Positions 7,628-16,420 of a stretch of DNA of 64,000 nt are shown here, piece after piece. The stretch lies in assembly GCA_025358255.1 (NCBI GenBank), contig JANYKC010000096.1, positions 62,001 to 126,000 of the forward strand, in the 5' to 3' direction. Every line of letters starts with the position of its first letter. The first letter of the stretch is position 1. Both the position numbers and the translations under genes were made by a program. The notes below the pieces were generated by a model. It ran no database searches. It was not told where the DNA came from and saw only the letters and a program-made list of their open reading frames with translations. The stretch is from Spirochaetaceae bacterium. GTDB lineage: Bacteria > Spirochaetota > Spirochaetia > Treponematales > Rectinemataceae.

Positions 7628-8500
7628 CTAGAAGCTGCTTCGCGAAAGCGGACGGCCGATATACACGCCTTCTCCCCCGAGATAGTCATGGCGCTCGCCC
7701 TCGATGAGTATCTGCACATCAAGGACGGAGGAAAAGGCGGTTGCCGTATAGACGATCTGCTTGAGCTGGCCGGCATAGCCCTCAATGCCGTAGTGGTTGT
7801 ACATGAAGGCCTCGTTGAAGTTGAGAAAGGCCGTCGAGCCCCGCACCTGGACGGTGAGGAGCTTGGTGCCTTGGGGAATGAGGCTGAGGAGCTGGCGCCG
7901 AAGCTCGGCTTCCGAAGGCCCGGATAGCAAGGCAGACAACGCATCGGTGAGCGGCTGGTCCGAGGCGGAGATCTGGCGGCTGACCTCCTGCCGGACAATC
8001 ACGCCATCGTCATCGATGCGGACAAAATACAGCAGCGCCGACCGGGTCTTCTGGGCGGGAGCCGCAGGGGACTGCCCTCCCTGCGCGGCAGAAGTGGCCT
8101 TCTTCGGGCTACTCCCGGCGCTCTTGGCCGGATCCGTCGCTCCGGGCTTTGAAGAGGGCGAAACGGAGGAAGGGGTCGAGGAGGATGCCGGCCCCCCATC
8201 GGCCGGGACCGTCTTTCCGGCTTCTGGGGACAGCGCAGCCGAGGGCTTCGGCTCGACGGTCTTCAAGCTTGCGGGGGGATCATCCTGGACTTGCGCCGCC
8301 GGCGACACCGGGGAGCTTTTGCGCGTGTCGGAGGAGGACTGTGTCTTCATGATCTCTTTGAAATTCGTCCGCTCCAGGGTCTCCTTGATCTTCCCCATGT
8401 TGAGGAGAAAGACGAGGATCCCGACGCAAAAGGCGAAGAGGATGAAGAGACAGCCTACCCTGTTTCCCTGATTGCCGCTTGATCGATTTCGCCCTGCCAT
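7628..8500 (-). CDS. Membrane-anchored GerMN-domain protein
   Basis: 290 residues. One N-terminal membrane helix (about 15-35, CLFILFAFCVGILVFLL), a long Ser/Pro/Ala/Lys linker (about 50-140), and a C-terminal GerMN domain (about 150-280: ALLYFVRIDDDGVIVRQ, LLSGPSEAE, STAFLNFNEAF). GerMN domains occur in sporulation GerM and in LpqB; here in a non-sporulating context the role is probably at the cell envelope or peptidoglycan, which is inference. Monocistronic: own promoter 9 bp before the ATG and own terminator. No Shine-Dalgarno, so probably leaderless. Confidence 0.75.
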   Translation of the reverse strand: MAGRNRSSGNQGNRVGCLFILFAFCVGILVFLLNMGKIKETLERTNFKEIMKTQSSSDTRKSSPVSPAAQVQDDPPASLKTVEPKPSAALSPEAGKTVPADGGPASSSTPSSVSPSSKPGATDPAKSAGSSPKKATSAAQGGQSPAAPAQKTRSALLYFVRIDDDGVIVRQEVSRQISASDQPLTDALSALLSGPSEAELRRQLLSLIPQGTKLLTVQVRGSTAFLNFNEAFMYNHYGIEGYAGQLKQIVYTATAFSSVLDVQILIEGERHDYLGGEGVYIGRPLSRSSF

Positions 8501-8509
8501 TGATGAAGC

Positions 8510-8538
8510 ATACTAGCCCTTGTCCATGCAGGGGTCAA
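8510..8538 (-). promoter_or_regulatory. Promoter of GerMN gene
   Basis: Minus strand: -35 TTGACC (8533-8538), 17-bp spacer, -10 TAGTAT (8510-8515), ending 9 bp before the ATG at 8500. Confidence 0.55.
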
Positions 8539-8556
8539 TACGGACCATCCTGAACG

Positions 8557-9621
8557 TCAGGGCAATTCCAGGATGCTTGTCTCCGGGTCGGGACGGACCC
8601 CGGGTCGGAGCATGACGATGACATGCCGGCGCGGGTTGTGGAACTGGACGAAAAGACCGGCGGAGCGCAAGGCGAAAAGGCCCTCCACGGGGCGGTGCCC
8701 GGCGAACCAGCGCGAAGCGGAAGCTGCAGGCCCCAGAAGCGAAGCCATTGTCCGGGCGACAGAGCCCGTGGCGGCGGCGTCATTGGGGGTCCAAGTCAGG
8801 GCCTCGGCCACCTCAGGCCGCCTTCGATACTCGATGATGTCCCGTGCCGTCATCGCGAAGGCGGGCTCGGCATGGCTGGCGATGAAGTGGGAACCCCGGA
8901 CGACCAAGGGAAGGGATAGCTCGGCCTGGCGGTATAGGGAAAGGGTTTCGACCCCATAGCGAAGGGCAAACCATGAAGCGGTCATCTCCCCTTCCAAGGC
9001 ATATTTGTAGAAGGGGTGGTCACCTCGCCCTTCCTCGTCCGTGATATTGTCATGGTTGCCTTTGAGGTAGTGGAAGCTGGCGGGGAAAGCCCTTTTCGCA
9101 CACAGGATCAACTCCACGCAGGCAAGGGCCCGGCCCATCTCCTCGTCCATGGCCGGGCTCCTCTCCCACCCCTCCTCGTATTCCTTCAAGGCCAGCATCC
9201 AGCGGCGGGCGGCGGCCTCGCCTTCGGAATGGAATGCGTCCCCCAGGCATACCAGGACAGCTGCCTCGCGTTCGAGGAGGGCGGCCAGGGTCTGGCCCGG
9301 CAAGGTGGCCTTCCCGATCCCCGCCGCGAAAAGCGGTGGGCGCCAGGCCAGGACCTGGGCAAGGAAGTCCGCGCGGGCATGGAGGTCGGGAAGGAGGATC
9401 ACCGGCAGGTCGGGCAGGTCGAGGAGGCCTCCCGGGGCCTCATCCTGGTCAGGCGGCCGCAGGATGGTCGATTCGTTTCGCAGTATGTCGAGGACCTCGG
9501 CCGTGAGGGCAGCGAACTCGTCCCGAGGCGGCAACGCCGTCCTGACGGCAAGGCTCTTGGCAAGGCCGAGGATTTCCTTAGAGTCACCGCCTGCGCGAAG
9601 GCGCGTGAAAGGCTTGGCCAT
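8557..9621 (-). CDS. Calcineurin-like metallophosphoesterase
   Basis: 354 residues from the ATG at 9621, chosen because GGAGG lies 8 bp upstream; a GTG three codons earlier falls inside the spacer. The metal-binding motifs are in order: LLPDLHAR (about 90), LGDAFHSEG (about 130), KGNHDN (about 190), SHAEP (about 255) and AGHRP (about 310). Two metal ions and phosphoester hydrolysis are therefore likely; the substrate is not predictable. Third gene of a pilZ-TPR-phosphoesterase operon, 29 bp after the TPR gene. Confidence 0.75.
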   Translation of the reverse strand: MAKPFTRLRAGGDSKEILGLAKSLAVRTALPPRDEFAALTAEVLDILRNESTILRPPDQDEAPGGLLDLPDLPVILLPDLHARADFLAQVLAWRPPLFAAGIGKATLPGQTLAALLEREAAVLVCLGDAFHSEGEAAARRWMLALKEYEEGWERSPAMDEEMGRALACVELILCAKRAFPASFHYLKGNHDNITDEEGRGDHPFYKYALEGEMTASWFALRYGVETLSLYRQAELSLPLVVRGSHFIASHAEPAFAMTARDIIEYRRRPEVAEALTWTPNDAAATGSVARTMASLLGPAASASRWFAGHRPVEGLFALRSAGLFVQFHNPRRHVIVMLRPGVRPDPETSILELP

Positions 9622-9650
9622 CGTTCCCACCTCCGGAAGGTCGGCCCCGA

Positions 9651-10790
9651 TCAGAGCCCCGCTTCGCCGTCCATGTCTTCGATCTGGGCCAGCCAGCGCG
9701 CGGATGCCGCGTCTTCCGGCTCGATCTCCAGGGCCGTACGGAAAAAACCGGCGGCTTCCTCCCTGCGTCCGCGCTTGAGGGAAAGCACCCCGAGGTTCGC
9801 GATGATCTTCACGTTCTCCGGCTCGAGGGAGAGCGCGGCCTCGAGTCGAGACCGCGCCTCGTCAAGGTTGCCGAGCTCGATGAGGCAAAGCGAAAGCTCG
9901 TTGAGGACGTCGACGCCCTCGGCCTTGAGCTCAAGCGCCTTCTCGAAGGCCTTTCGACCGTCCTCCCATCTGCCCAGCCGGCGGGAAGCCCAGCCGACCA
10001 GGAACCAGGCGTTCCATACCTCGGGGTTCTTCTCGAGGAAGGCCCGGGCCTTCACCAGGCCTTCCTCCTCGCGTTCGAGGCGGATGAGGTCATAGGCTTC
10101 TCGGAACAACTCGTCGAGATAGCCCTGCTGACCGAGCTTCCGGGCGATCTCCTGTGCCCTCGCGATCTTTTCCTCGTCATCGCCGATCTTCGCATAGGTC
10201 TCGAAAAGGCTCTTGGCCCGCTCGAAGTTCCGGCTGCGGAGAAAGAAAAGCCCGGCCGTATAGAATGCGGGAGGGAAAGGGGGCTCCATGGCCAATAGGA
10301 GCTTGTAGGCCTCGAAGGCGCGCACGTTGAAGCCATCCGCCTCGTCGTCCTTGCCGGCGGCCAAGGCGCTCTCGGCACGCTGTTCGTACATCACCGCCAG
10401 GTCAATGAGGGGTTCCGGAGCCTCGGGGAAAAGGCCTCGGAGGGCCAGGAATACCTCCTGGGCGATTCCCCAGTCCTTGCTCCAGGCCTTCGCCACGCCC
10501 GCCTCCGAGAGCTCCCCGAAAATGGCGGGCCTGACCGCCTTCACGAAGGAACGATAATAGGCGGCGTGCTCATGGTCGGGCTGCCAGGCCAGGATGCGAA
10601 GCATGCCGGCGACAATGGCCTCCCAGGTTATGGTGGCCGGATCGAAGCGCTCCCCGCTCCCGGCCGTCTCCACGGGAATGCGGATGGCCGGGTCGGGGCT
10701 GAAACCCCCGAAATCCTTGGCCAGGGCGGCGGGCATCTCGATGAATAGGATATTCGCGATGCCGGCCGAAGACTCAGCGTTGCTTGCCAT
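9651..10790 (-). CDS. Tetratricopeptide repeat protein
   Basis: 379 residues, start ATG with AAGGAG 6 bp upstream. The C-terminal two thirds hold TPR units; the clearest are around residues 230-370 (AWFLVGWASRRLGRWEDG, LNELSLCLIELGNLDEAR, IANLGVLSLKRGRREEAA). No signal peptide or membrane helix. It overlaps the pilZ gene by 17 bp, so the two are co-translated and may act together as an adaptor for the c-di-GMP receptor; that partnership is inference. Confidence 0.85.
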   Translation of the reverse strand: MASNAESSAGIANILFIEMPAALAKDFGGFSPDPAIRIPVETAGSGERFDPATITWEAIVAGMLRILAWQPDHEHAAYYRSFVKAVRPAIFGELSEAGVAKAWSKDWGIAQEVFLALRGLFPEAPEPLIDLAVMYEQRAESALAAGKDDEADGFNVRAFEAYKLLLAMEPPFPPAFYTAGLFFLRSRNFERAKSLFETYAKIGDDEEKIARAQEIARKLGQQGYLDELFREAYDLIRLEREEEGLVKARAFLEKNPEVWNAWFLVGWASRRLGRWEDGRKAFEKALELKAEGVDVLNELSLCLIELGNLDEARSRLEAALSLEPENVKIIANLGVLSLKRGRREEAAGFFRTALEIEPEDAASARWLAQIEDMDGEAGL

Positions 10791-11670
10791 TGCCGGCTCC
10801 TTGATCAGGGTGGGACTCGGACGCGGCGCCTTGGGCTTTCTGATCGGGCGGATCGTCGCGGGGCGCTTGCTTCGTCTGGCTCACGTAGTCGTTGATGTGC
10901 AGCTTGTAGGACATGGGCAGGTCCGCCTCGTCGAAATTGAGCGCGACCGCCGCCAGGTCCTTCCGGCCCTCTACATCCTCATGCCGCACGATCTTGCCCT
11001 TGATCTCGATGGTCTCGTTCGGCTCCTCCATCTCGAGCCTGATGGAGCAGTCCTTGCCCACGAGGAACTTGGCGATGCCCACGATGATGATCTTGGCTCC
11101 GGAAAAGGACAGGTCGCGGAGGATGCATTTCCTGGGGACGCCCTGGACGAAGATCACGCTGTTCTTGGTGACGAGGTGGATGCGGCGCATCACGTCCGGC
11201 GTGATGAGGATGCGCTCCTCACGGCGGCGCGCCGAGTTCATGTTGGCGTCGAGGAGCCTTCCCATGATGTCGATGAGGTCATCCGGTGGACGCTGGGTGT
11301 ATTCGAGGTTCATGAACTGGAGGTCGCCGCTGGCGGACTGCGTATAGGGGGCAAACCCGGTCACCCGCGCGGTGACGAAAAAACTCAAGGGGTCGGTCTT
11401 CTCCTCGAGGCGGAAGCTGAAGCGCAACGACACGATGCTGTTGGCCTTCTTGATCTTCTCAAGAAGGGTTTCCTTCGCGCTCGAGATGATCTTCGCCCCC
11501 GCGAAGGAGGAGGAGTGGATGACGCAAGGCCACTGCTCACCTACGCACTTGAGATAGACCTGGCGGGGCTCGAAGCCCGTCGCCTTGCTTATCTCCTTGG
11601 TGATCGTGACATCGATGGTTCGATAGAGATCATACCATTTGGTGATCTGCGTGCTTGTGGTAATGGACAT
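10774..11670 (-). CDS. PilZ-domain c-di-GMP receptor, PlzA-like two-domain protein
   Basis: 298 residues. The C-terminal PilZ domain (about 145-270) has both c-di-GMP motifs: RREER (RxxxR) near residue 150 and DLSFSGAK (D/NxSxxG) near 190. The N-terminal ~135 residues form a PilZ-like (PilZN) domain lacking RxxxR, the architecture known from Borrelia PlzA and Treponema homologues. The Gln/Ala/Asp-rich tail is probably disordered. It should bind c-di-GMP and affect motility or gene expression. First gene of the operon; near-consensus promoter 11 bp before the ATG and no Shine-Dalgarno. Confidence 0.85.
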   Translation of the reverse strand: MSITTSTQITKWYDLYRTIDVTITKEISKATGFEPRQVYLKCVGEQWPCVIHSSSFAGAKIISSAKETLLEKIKKANSIVSLRFSFRLEEKTDPLSFFVTARVTGFAPYTQSASGDLQFMNLEYTQRPPDDLIDIMGRLLDANMNSARRREERILITPDVMRRIHLVTKNSVIFVQGVPRKCILRDLSFSGAKIIIVGIAKFLVGKDCSIRLEMEEPNETIEIKGKIVRHEDVEGRKDLAAVALNFDEADLPMSYKLHINDYVSQTKQAPRDDPPDQKAQGAASESHPDQGAGNGKQR

Positions 11671-11681
11671 AGGCTTGACAC

Positions 11682-11711
11682 ATCATAGGCCATCGAATGG
11701 GCTTTGGTCAA
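11682..11711 (-). promoter_or_regulatory. pilZ operon promoter
   Basis: Minus strand: -35 TTGACC (11706-11711), 18-bp spacer, -10 TATGAT (11682-11687). The predicted start site is about 4 nt before the ATG. Confidence 0.6.
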
Positions 11712-11767
11712 CGCGATGGGGAGGACTGGCCCTGGCCGTCCTTCCCTGGGACTATGGCCGGGAGCCC

Positions 11768-12541
11768 CTACTCTTTCCAGGGAAAGACCATGCCCTTGAG
11801 GCTTCGTTTCCCCACCAGTTCCTTCTCCTCGACTAGGAGCTCATCCCAGGGCACGGCCAAGCGCCTGGATTCGGGGCTTCCCTCGAACCAGTCGTACTTC
11901 AAGGCCCTCAGGCGAAGGGCATCGTCCAAGGAGAGGGCCATGCCGGCGAATCCGGGCATGAGGAGGGCCAGAAGGCAGGAAATGAGCAGGCCCGCGAAAT
12001 TATAGAAGAAAACGAAAACGGAAAAAAAAGCGTTGTCGAAAAAGAAAACCATGCATTTCTTGAGGTTTTTGACGAAACCTCCGCCATATCGGGCCCTAAG
12101 GGGAAGGAACCACTGGAAGGCCAGGACAAAGAGGACATAGCACCAGAGGAGGAGGCCGGCCGCAGCGGCGCTCACAAGCCCTCCCCGCGAGAGATAAAAA
12201 GGAAGACCGGTAAGGAGGGCAACCAGGAGCAGGGCAGATAGCGCGCCGAATTGGAGCCCGGGAAGGATGGCTTTCTTCAGGAGCGCGGGAAGCTCCTTCC
12301 ACCCGACACGCCCGAAATCTGATACCGCGACCAGCGCGTGCACGCAGGTGGACCACCAGACGGCGGCCAGGAGGAAGAAGCCCATGATGGCGACGAAAAA
12401 CAGCGGCGTCCCCGTCCCGAAGAGGGGCGGAACGAGAAAGCCAAGGGCCACAAAGGCGACAAATGCCAGGTTGAGGAAAATAAGGCTGAAAAGATTGTCC
12501 CAGCCATCAAAGAAGGCCTTTTTCAGAAAGAATCCAAGCAT
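11768..12541 (-). CDS. Polytopic membrane protein, YesL/DUF624-like
   Basis: 257 residues from the ATG at 12541; a promoter -10 box ends 7 bp before it, which excludes the upstream ATG of the longer frame. Five to six hydrophobic helices are visible (about 15-45, 50-75, 100-125, 130-160, 180-215). The opening KKAFFDGWDNLFSLIFLNL resembles the YesL/DUF624 family N-terminus, but the match is by eye. A short hydrophilic C-terminal tail follows (DDALRLRALKYDWFEG). Function unknown. Divergent from the decarboxylase gene. Confidence 0.6.
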   Translation of the reverse strand: MLGFFLKKAFFDGWDNLFSLIFLNLAFVAFVALGFLVPPLFGTGTPLFFVAIMGFFLLAAVWWSTCVHALVAVSDFGRVGWKELPALLKKAILPGLQFGALSALLLVALLTGLPFYLSRGGLVSAAAAGLLLWCYVLFVLAFQWFLPLRARYGGGFVKNLKKCMVFFFDNAFFSVFVFFYNFAGLLISCLLALLMPGFAGMALSLDDALRLRALKYDWFEGSPESRRLAVPWDELLVEEKELVGKRSLKGMVFPWKE

Positions 12542-12548
12542 GCCCTGC

Positions 12549-12577
12549 GGTATACCCCATCCTTGACAAGAAGGCAA
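12549..12577 (-). promoter_or_regulatory. Promoter of membrane protein gene
   Basis: Minus strand: -35 TTGCCT (12572-12577), 17-bp spacer, -10 TATACC (12549-12554), ending 7 bp before the ATG. It interleaves with the divergent decarboxylase promoter. Confidence 0.5.
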
Positions 12578-12592
12578 GCATCCCCCTATGGT
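12563..12592 (+). promoter_or_regulatory. Promoter of ornithine/lysine decarboxylase gene
   Basis: -35 TTGACA (12563-12568, perfect), 18-bp spacer, -10 TATGGT (12587-12592). The ATG at 12588 lies inside the -10, so it cannot be the start codon. Confidence 0.55.
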
Positions 12593-12671
12593 TTGGCTTG
12601 GAGCCACTATGGGCCGGGGTGCACGGGGCCCGGGCGACGGCTGCGAACTTCTTTCCGAAAGAGGTGCAGAG

Positions 12672-13850
12672 TTGGACGATCAATACCGTTTCCCGCTCGA
12701 GACTTTCATAAGCCATGACCGGTTCGAGAGGATCAAGAATTTCTCGAAAGAGCTCGAGACCCCCTGCCTCATCCTGGACCTGGACATCATCAAGATGAAC
12801 TACGAGGCGCTCAGGACCAACCTCCCTTTCGCCAAGGTCTTCTACGCGGTCAAGGCCAACCCGGACGACGCGGTCGTCTCCCTCCTGCGGGACCTGGGCT
12901 CCAATTTCGACGTGGCGACCCGCTTCGAGCTCGACCAGCTCCTCCGCCTCGGGGTCAGCCCCGACCGCATGAGTTTCGGAAACACGATCAAGAAAGAGAA
13001 GGACATCGCGTACTTCTACGAAAAAGGCGTCCGTCTCTTCGTGACAGACTCCCCTTCCGACCTGGACAAGATCTCCCGCGCCGCTCCCGGATCCCGGGTC
13101 TTCATCCGCCTACTGACCGAGGGCCTGGGCGCCGACTGGCCGCTCTCCCGCAAGTTCGGCTGCCACCCCGACCTTGCCCGCCAGCTCATCAAGATGGCCG
13201 TCCGCTTCGGGCTGGAGCCCTACGGCATCTCCTTCCACCCCGGCTCGCAGCAGCGGGACGTGGGCCAATGGTCGACGGCCCTGACCACCGTGGGCCAGCT
13301 CTTCCGCTGGGCCAGGGAAGAAGCCCATGTCCACCTGAAAATGATCAACATGGGTGGCGGTTTTCCTGCCAATTATGTCGAACCCACGGACACGCTCCAG
13401 CAATACGCGGAGGACATCAGGCGCTTCCTCGACAACAGCTTCAAGGACGAATGGCCCGAGGAGATCATCATCGAGCCTGGCCGCTCCATGGCAGGGGACG
13501 CCGGGGTCATCGTCGCCGAGATCGTCAACATCGCGAAGAAATCCGTGCATGAGCGCTACCCATGGGTATTCCTCGACGTGGGCAAGTTCGGCGGCCTCAT
13601 CGAGACGCTGGACGAGGCGATCAAGTACCCGATCTATTTCGAGGGCCAGGGCAAGGCCCAATCCATCATCATCGCCGGCCCCACCTGCGACTCCATGGAC
13701 ATACTGTACGAGAAATGGACCTACACGATGCCGGACAAGACCCGGATCGGCGAACGCGTGTACATCCTCACGACCGGCGCCTACACCCAGAGCTACTCTT
13801 CCATCTATTTCAACGGCTTCCCGCCGCTGGCTTCGCACATCTTGAAGTAG
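12672..13850 (+). CDS. Type III PLP-dependent ornithine/lysine decarboxylase
   Basis: 392 residues from the TTG at 12672 (AGAGGTG upstream); an ATG at 12609 with GGAG 5 bp before it is the alternative. The fold is that of eukaryotic-type ODC and alanine racemase. The PLP lysine is in FYAVKANPD (about 45), the phosphate-binding glycines in INMGGGFP (about 225), the EPGRSMAGDAG motif near 275 and the catalytic GPTCDSMD near 335. It decarboxylates ornithine (putrescine) or lysine (cadaverine); specificity is not readable from the sequence. Monocistronic. Confidence 0.9.
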   Translation: MDDQYRFPLETFISHDRFERIKNFSKELETPCLILDLDIIKMNYEALRTNLPFAKVFYAVKANPDDAVVSLLRDLGSNFDVATRFELDQLLRLGVSPDRMSFGNTIKKEKDIAYFYEKGVRLFVTDSPSDLDKISRAAPGSRVFIRLLTEGLGADWPLSRKFGCHPDLARQLIKMAVRFGLEPYGISFHPGSQQRDVGQWSTALTTVGQLFRWAREEAHVHLKMINMGGGFPANYVEPTDTLQQYAEDIRRFLDNSFKDEWPEEIIIEPGRSMAGDAGVIVAEIVNIAKKSVHERYPWVFLDVGKFGGLIETLDEAIKYPIYFEGQGKAQSIIIAGPTCDSMDILYEKWTYTMPDKTRIGERVYILTTGAYTQSYSSIYFNGFPPLASHILK

Positions 13851-14214
13851 CACCATCGAACCTTTCCAATGGCGGCATAGGGGGGGGCTGGGTCGTGGTC
13901 CAACCAACGTGGGCGGCCAATGAAATTCGCCCTCAACATCGATGCATTGCCCTCCAGGAAGGCGCCCATCGTGCTATCCGGAATTGGCTTGCCGTAAAAA
14001 CATCCAACTAGAAGTACCAAGCCGCAAGCCCGCCGCTAGCTAGGGCTTGCGGCTTGAATTTGCGCCGGGGCCCTCGGAAAGCGTCCGCGCCCCAGCGCGA
14101 CGGGCGAGCGCCGCGAGCCCCTGTCGCCCTTCCCTGGGCCAGGAAACGCCCTGAGCCGCATGGAAGCGGTTCAAGCAAGCTTGAGGCTCGGTTGGCTGGT
14201 GGAATGCGCCCGGA
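13851..14214. other. 364-bp intergenic region with terminator and a possible gene remnant
   Basis: No convincing gene. A 25-codon frame (13920-13997, MKFALNIDALPS...) reads like the beginning of a sugar-phosphate-isomerase-type protein and may be a remnant. A perfect 13-bp inverted repeat with an 11-base loop lies at 14019-14055. The right half (14056-14214) is GC-rich and featureless apart from small inverted repeats. Confidence 0.5.
14019..14055. terminator. Perfect hairpin downstream of decarboxylase gene
   Basis: Arms AAGCCGCAAGCCC and its exact complement (14019-14031, 14043-14055), then TTGAATTT on the plus strand. A probable terminator, possibly bidirectional, between convergent transcription units. 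Confidence 0.6.
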
Positions 14215-14994
14215 TCACTTGCCGGCCTGGTACCAGGTCATGAGGATGTCGCGGTAGCCGAGGGAACGCAGGCGCTCGGCCAAGGCCTCGGCCTCTGGCC
14301 CCGCGACAGAGGGGAACACCACCCGGCGGACGCTTCCATTCCTTTCCAGCACCGCTTCCAGTCCCGCGAGTCGCAACCGCTCGATGGTCGCCTTGGCATT
14401 CCGGTCATCCCGGAAGGACGCGACCTGTATGCGGCACAGCCTGGAGGCATTTGTCCCGGAATAGACCGGGCCTGGGGCCTGTCCTGTCGCCCGTGAGGCT
14501 GGCCCGGCCTGACCGAAGGCCGCGGCTTCCTCCGGCGCGATAAAGGAACAGGAAACCCGACCGGTGCCGGTGACGAGGAGGCCGAGGATTCGGGCCGCGG
14601 CTTCCGAAAGGTCGAGGTCACGCCCGGGTTTCCAAGGGCCGCGATCGTTGATCCGGACCACGACGCTCGCCCCGCTCTCGAGGCTCGTGACGAGGAGAAG
14701 GGTCCCGAAGGCAAGGCTCCTATGCGCCGCGGTATAGGCTTCCTTGTCGTAGGTCTCGCCGTTGGCGGTCTTCCTTCCCTGGAATTCGGAGCCATACCAG
14801 CTGGCCACGCAGACAAAGCCGGCTTGGCTCCCTGCCAGCGCTGCCCCGGCCGTCCCGGCCGTCGCGGGGGCCGTGGCCGTCGCGGGGGCCGTGGGCTGGG
14901 CTTGCAACGGCGAGGCCATGAGCAGCCAGCATCCCAGGGCTAGGAGGAACACCTCAGGCCTGGAGTTCCCGCGCCGTTGAAAGGATCTCCTCAT
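14215..14994 (-). CDS. rlpA: RlpA-like lytic transglycosylase with SPOR domain
   Basis: 259 residues. Signal peptide (MRRSFQRR, then FLLALGCWLLMASPLQAQ). A double-psi beta-barrel RlpA domain (about 55-135) has ASWYGSEFQGRKTANGE, the family signature, and RINDRGPW with the catalytic Asp; a SPOR domain at the C-terminus (about 180-255, CRIQVASFRDDRNA) should bind denuded peptidoglycan at the septum. No lipobox Cys is evident. The start at 14994 gives a proper signal peptide but overlaps the aminotransferase by 41 bp; a GTG at 14952 is the alternative. Co-transcribed after the aminotransferase. Confidence 0.85.
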   Translation of the reverse strand: MRRSFQRRGNSRPEVFLLALGCWLLMASPLQAQPTAPATATAPATAGTAGAALAGSQAGFVCVASWYGSEFQGRKTANGETYDKEAYTAAHRSLAFGTLLLVTSLESGASVVVRINDRGPWKPGRDLDLSEAAARILGLLVTGTGRVSCSFIAPEEAAAFGQAGPASRATGQAPGPVYSGTNASRLCRIQVASFRDDRNAKATIERLRLAGLEAVLERNGSVRRVVFPSVAGPEAEALAERLRSLGYRDILMTWYQAGK

Positions 14995-16285
14995 AAAGGG
15001 CTTCAACTTCGGTGGCCTCGACGCTCGAGAACGCCACTCGCAGGTACCGGTCCTGAATGGAAATGGTGCCGACGCCCTTGTCGAGGAGGCGCAACCTGAG
15101 CGTTTCGGCCGAGATGCCCTCGCATTCAAAGCTCATGAAATAGCCGGAGTTGAAGGGAAGGGCGACAAGGCTGGGGGGCAGCTCATGTGAAGCAAGGAAG
15201 TCCCGCACTTTCCGGTACCGTTCCTCGAGGAGGCCACGGAATCGCGCCTTCTGCTCGCGGCGTCCTGGGGCATCGAGGGCCTTGAGTAGGAGATGCTGGA
15301 CGGGCGCGGAGGAATTGGATACGGAGGACCGGATGACACCCATGAGCTTCTTGACCAGGGCTTCTTGCCGTGCTGAATTGATCCCGCTCCCCGCGAAGGT
15401 GACAAAGCCCGTCCTGAAGCCCCAGACGTAATCCTCCTTTGTCGGCCCGTCGACCTTGATGGCCAGGATGCGCTCGTGGGCCTGGGCGAGGCGGGCGAAG
15501 AGGGATTCCTCAAGAAGGCCGCTTTCGTACTGGAGGCCGAAATAGGCGTCATCGGCGATGATGAGGAGGTCTGTTCCCTCGTTGGCCACACGGACAAGGG
15601 CTTCTATGATGGATTGGGCTTCCTGGACCGTCGGCGTATAGCCTGTGGGGTTGTTCGGGAAATTGAGGATGGCACAGGCTTTGCCCCGCCGGAGACCTGC
15701 CTCGCGCAGCCGGCTCTCGAGGCCTTCGACATTGTAATGCCGGGGCTTGTCGCTGGCTCGCCGGAGGCCTCCGCCTTCGCGTCCGACAAAAATCGGATAG
15801 GTAAGGCCCGCGGCCATCTTGCGCTCCTCGACGATGAGGCGGTAATTGGGCCAATGGAGGTCGGGGACGACGACCGTGTCTCCGGGTTCAAGGAAAAGGT
15901 CGGCGACATAGGAAATGGCCGCGGTCAGGCCTGGAACGACGACGGGAAGGGAGATCGCCGCGCCGCGGAGGCCGGGATTCTTCGCTTCGATCTCCGCTTT
16001 CCATCTTGTCCGGAGGGCGGCCACCCCTGCGGTCGGAGCGTAGGCCACGGCCTCGGCGGGCGTAAGGCTCGGAAGCCCTTCGCGGATGGCATCGAGGATC
16101 AGCGGCTCTCCATGCTCGAAGGCCATGCCGATGGTGGCGTTGAAACGCTTGGCCTTGGCGTCGGCTTCCGCGCTCTGGGATAGGATCCCCTTGGGGAAAT
16201 ACATCCGTCGGCCCATGTCGGCGAGGAGGCGCTCCGCAACGGAGCCTGAGAGGATCGTATTCAGCTCTTCGGCAAGGGCATTCAT
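14954..16285 (-). CDS. Class I/II pyridoxal-phosphate aminotransferase
   Basis: 443 residues from the ATG at 16285; an ATG four codons earlier has AAGG too close to it. Fold-type I features: NFPNNPTGY (about 205), IADDAYFGLQY (about 235), and the PLP lysine with phosphate-binding Arg in DGPTKEDYVWGFRTGF (about 270-285); the C-terminal RVAFSSV is the substrate-carboxylate region. Likely an aspartate/aromatic-type aminotransferase; the amino donor is not predictable. First gene of a two-gene unit with rlpA. No clear promoter found. Confidence 0.85.
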   Translation of the reverse strand: MNALAEELNTILSGSVAERLLADMGRRMYFPKGILSQSAEADAKAKRFNATIGMAFEHGEPLILDAIREGLPSLTPAEAVAYAPTAGVAALRTRWKAEIEAKNPGLRGAAISLPVVVPGLTAAISYVADLFLEPGDTVVVPDLHWPNYRLIVEERKMAAGLTYPIFVGREGGGLRRASDKPRHYNVEGLESRLREAGLRRGKACAILNFPNNPTGYTPTVQEAQSIIEALVRVANEGTDLLIIADDAYFGLQYESGLLEESLFARLAQAHERILAIKVDGPTKEDYVWGFRTGFVTFAGSGINSARQEALVKKLMGVIRSSVSNSSAPVQHLLLKALDAPGRREQKARFRGLLEERYRKVRDFLASHELPPSLVALPFNSGYFMSFECEGISAETLRLRLLDKGVGTISIQDRYLRVAFSSVEATEVEALYEEILSTARELQA

Positions 16286-16384
16286 CGAAAGGCACATCCT
16301 TTGGGCGCTGGCCGCCGCAAGGTCAGGTTAAACGGAGCCCCTTCGGACTGTCAATCGCGGATGAGACAAAGCAAGGACCCATCA

Positions 16385-16414
16385 TTGGCAAATTCCGCCG
16401 CGAAGCATTAGAAT
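16385..16414 (+). promoter_or_regulatory. Promoter of CBM48 protein gene
   Basis: -35 TTGGCA (16385-16390), 18-bp spacer, -10 TAGAAT (16409-16414). It ends 6 bp before the ATG at 16421. Confidence 0.6.
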
Positions 16415-16420
16415 TTCACC

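Noticed and set aside
7656..7664. GCCGATAT on the plus strand as a sigma-28 -10 element
   Set aside because: There is no TAAA/TAAG 16 bp upstream, and it lies inside the GerMN coding region with no gene to drive on that strand.
12588..12671. ATG 12588 as start of the decarboxylase
   Set aside because: It lies inside the -10 box of a near-consensus promoter, so it would not be transcribed.
13805..14020. 71-codon frame on the minus strand over the decarboxylase 3' end
   Set aside because: No ribosome-binding site, part antisense to conserved coding sequence, no recognisable protein features.
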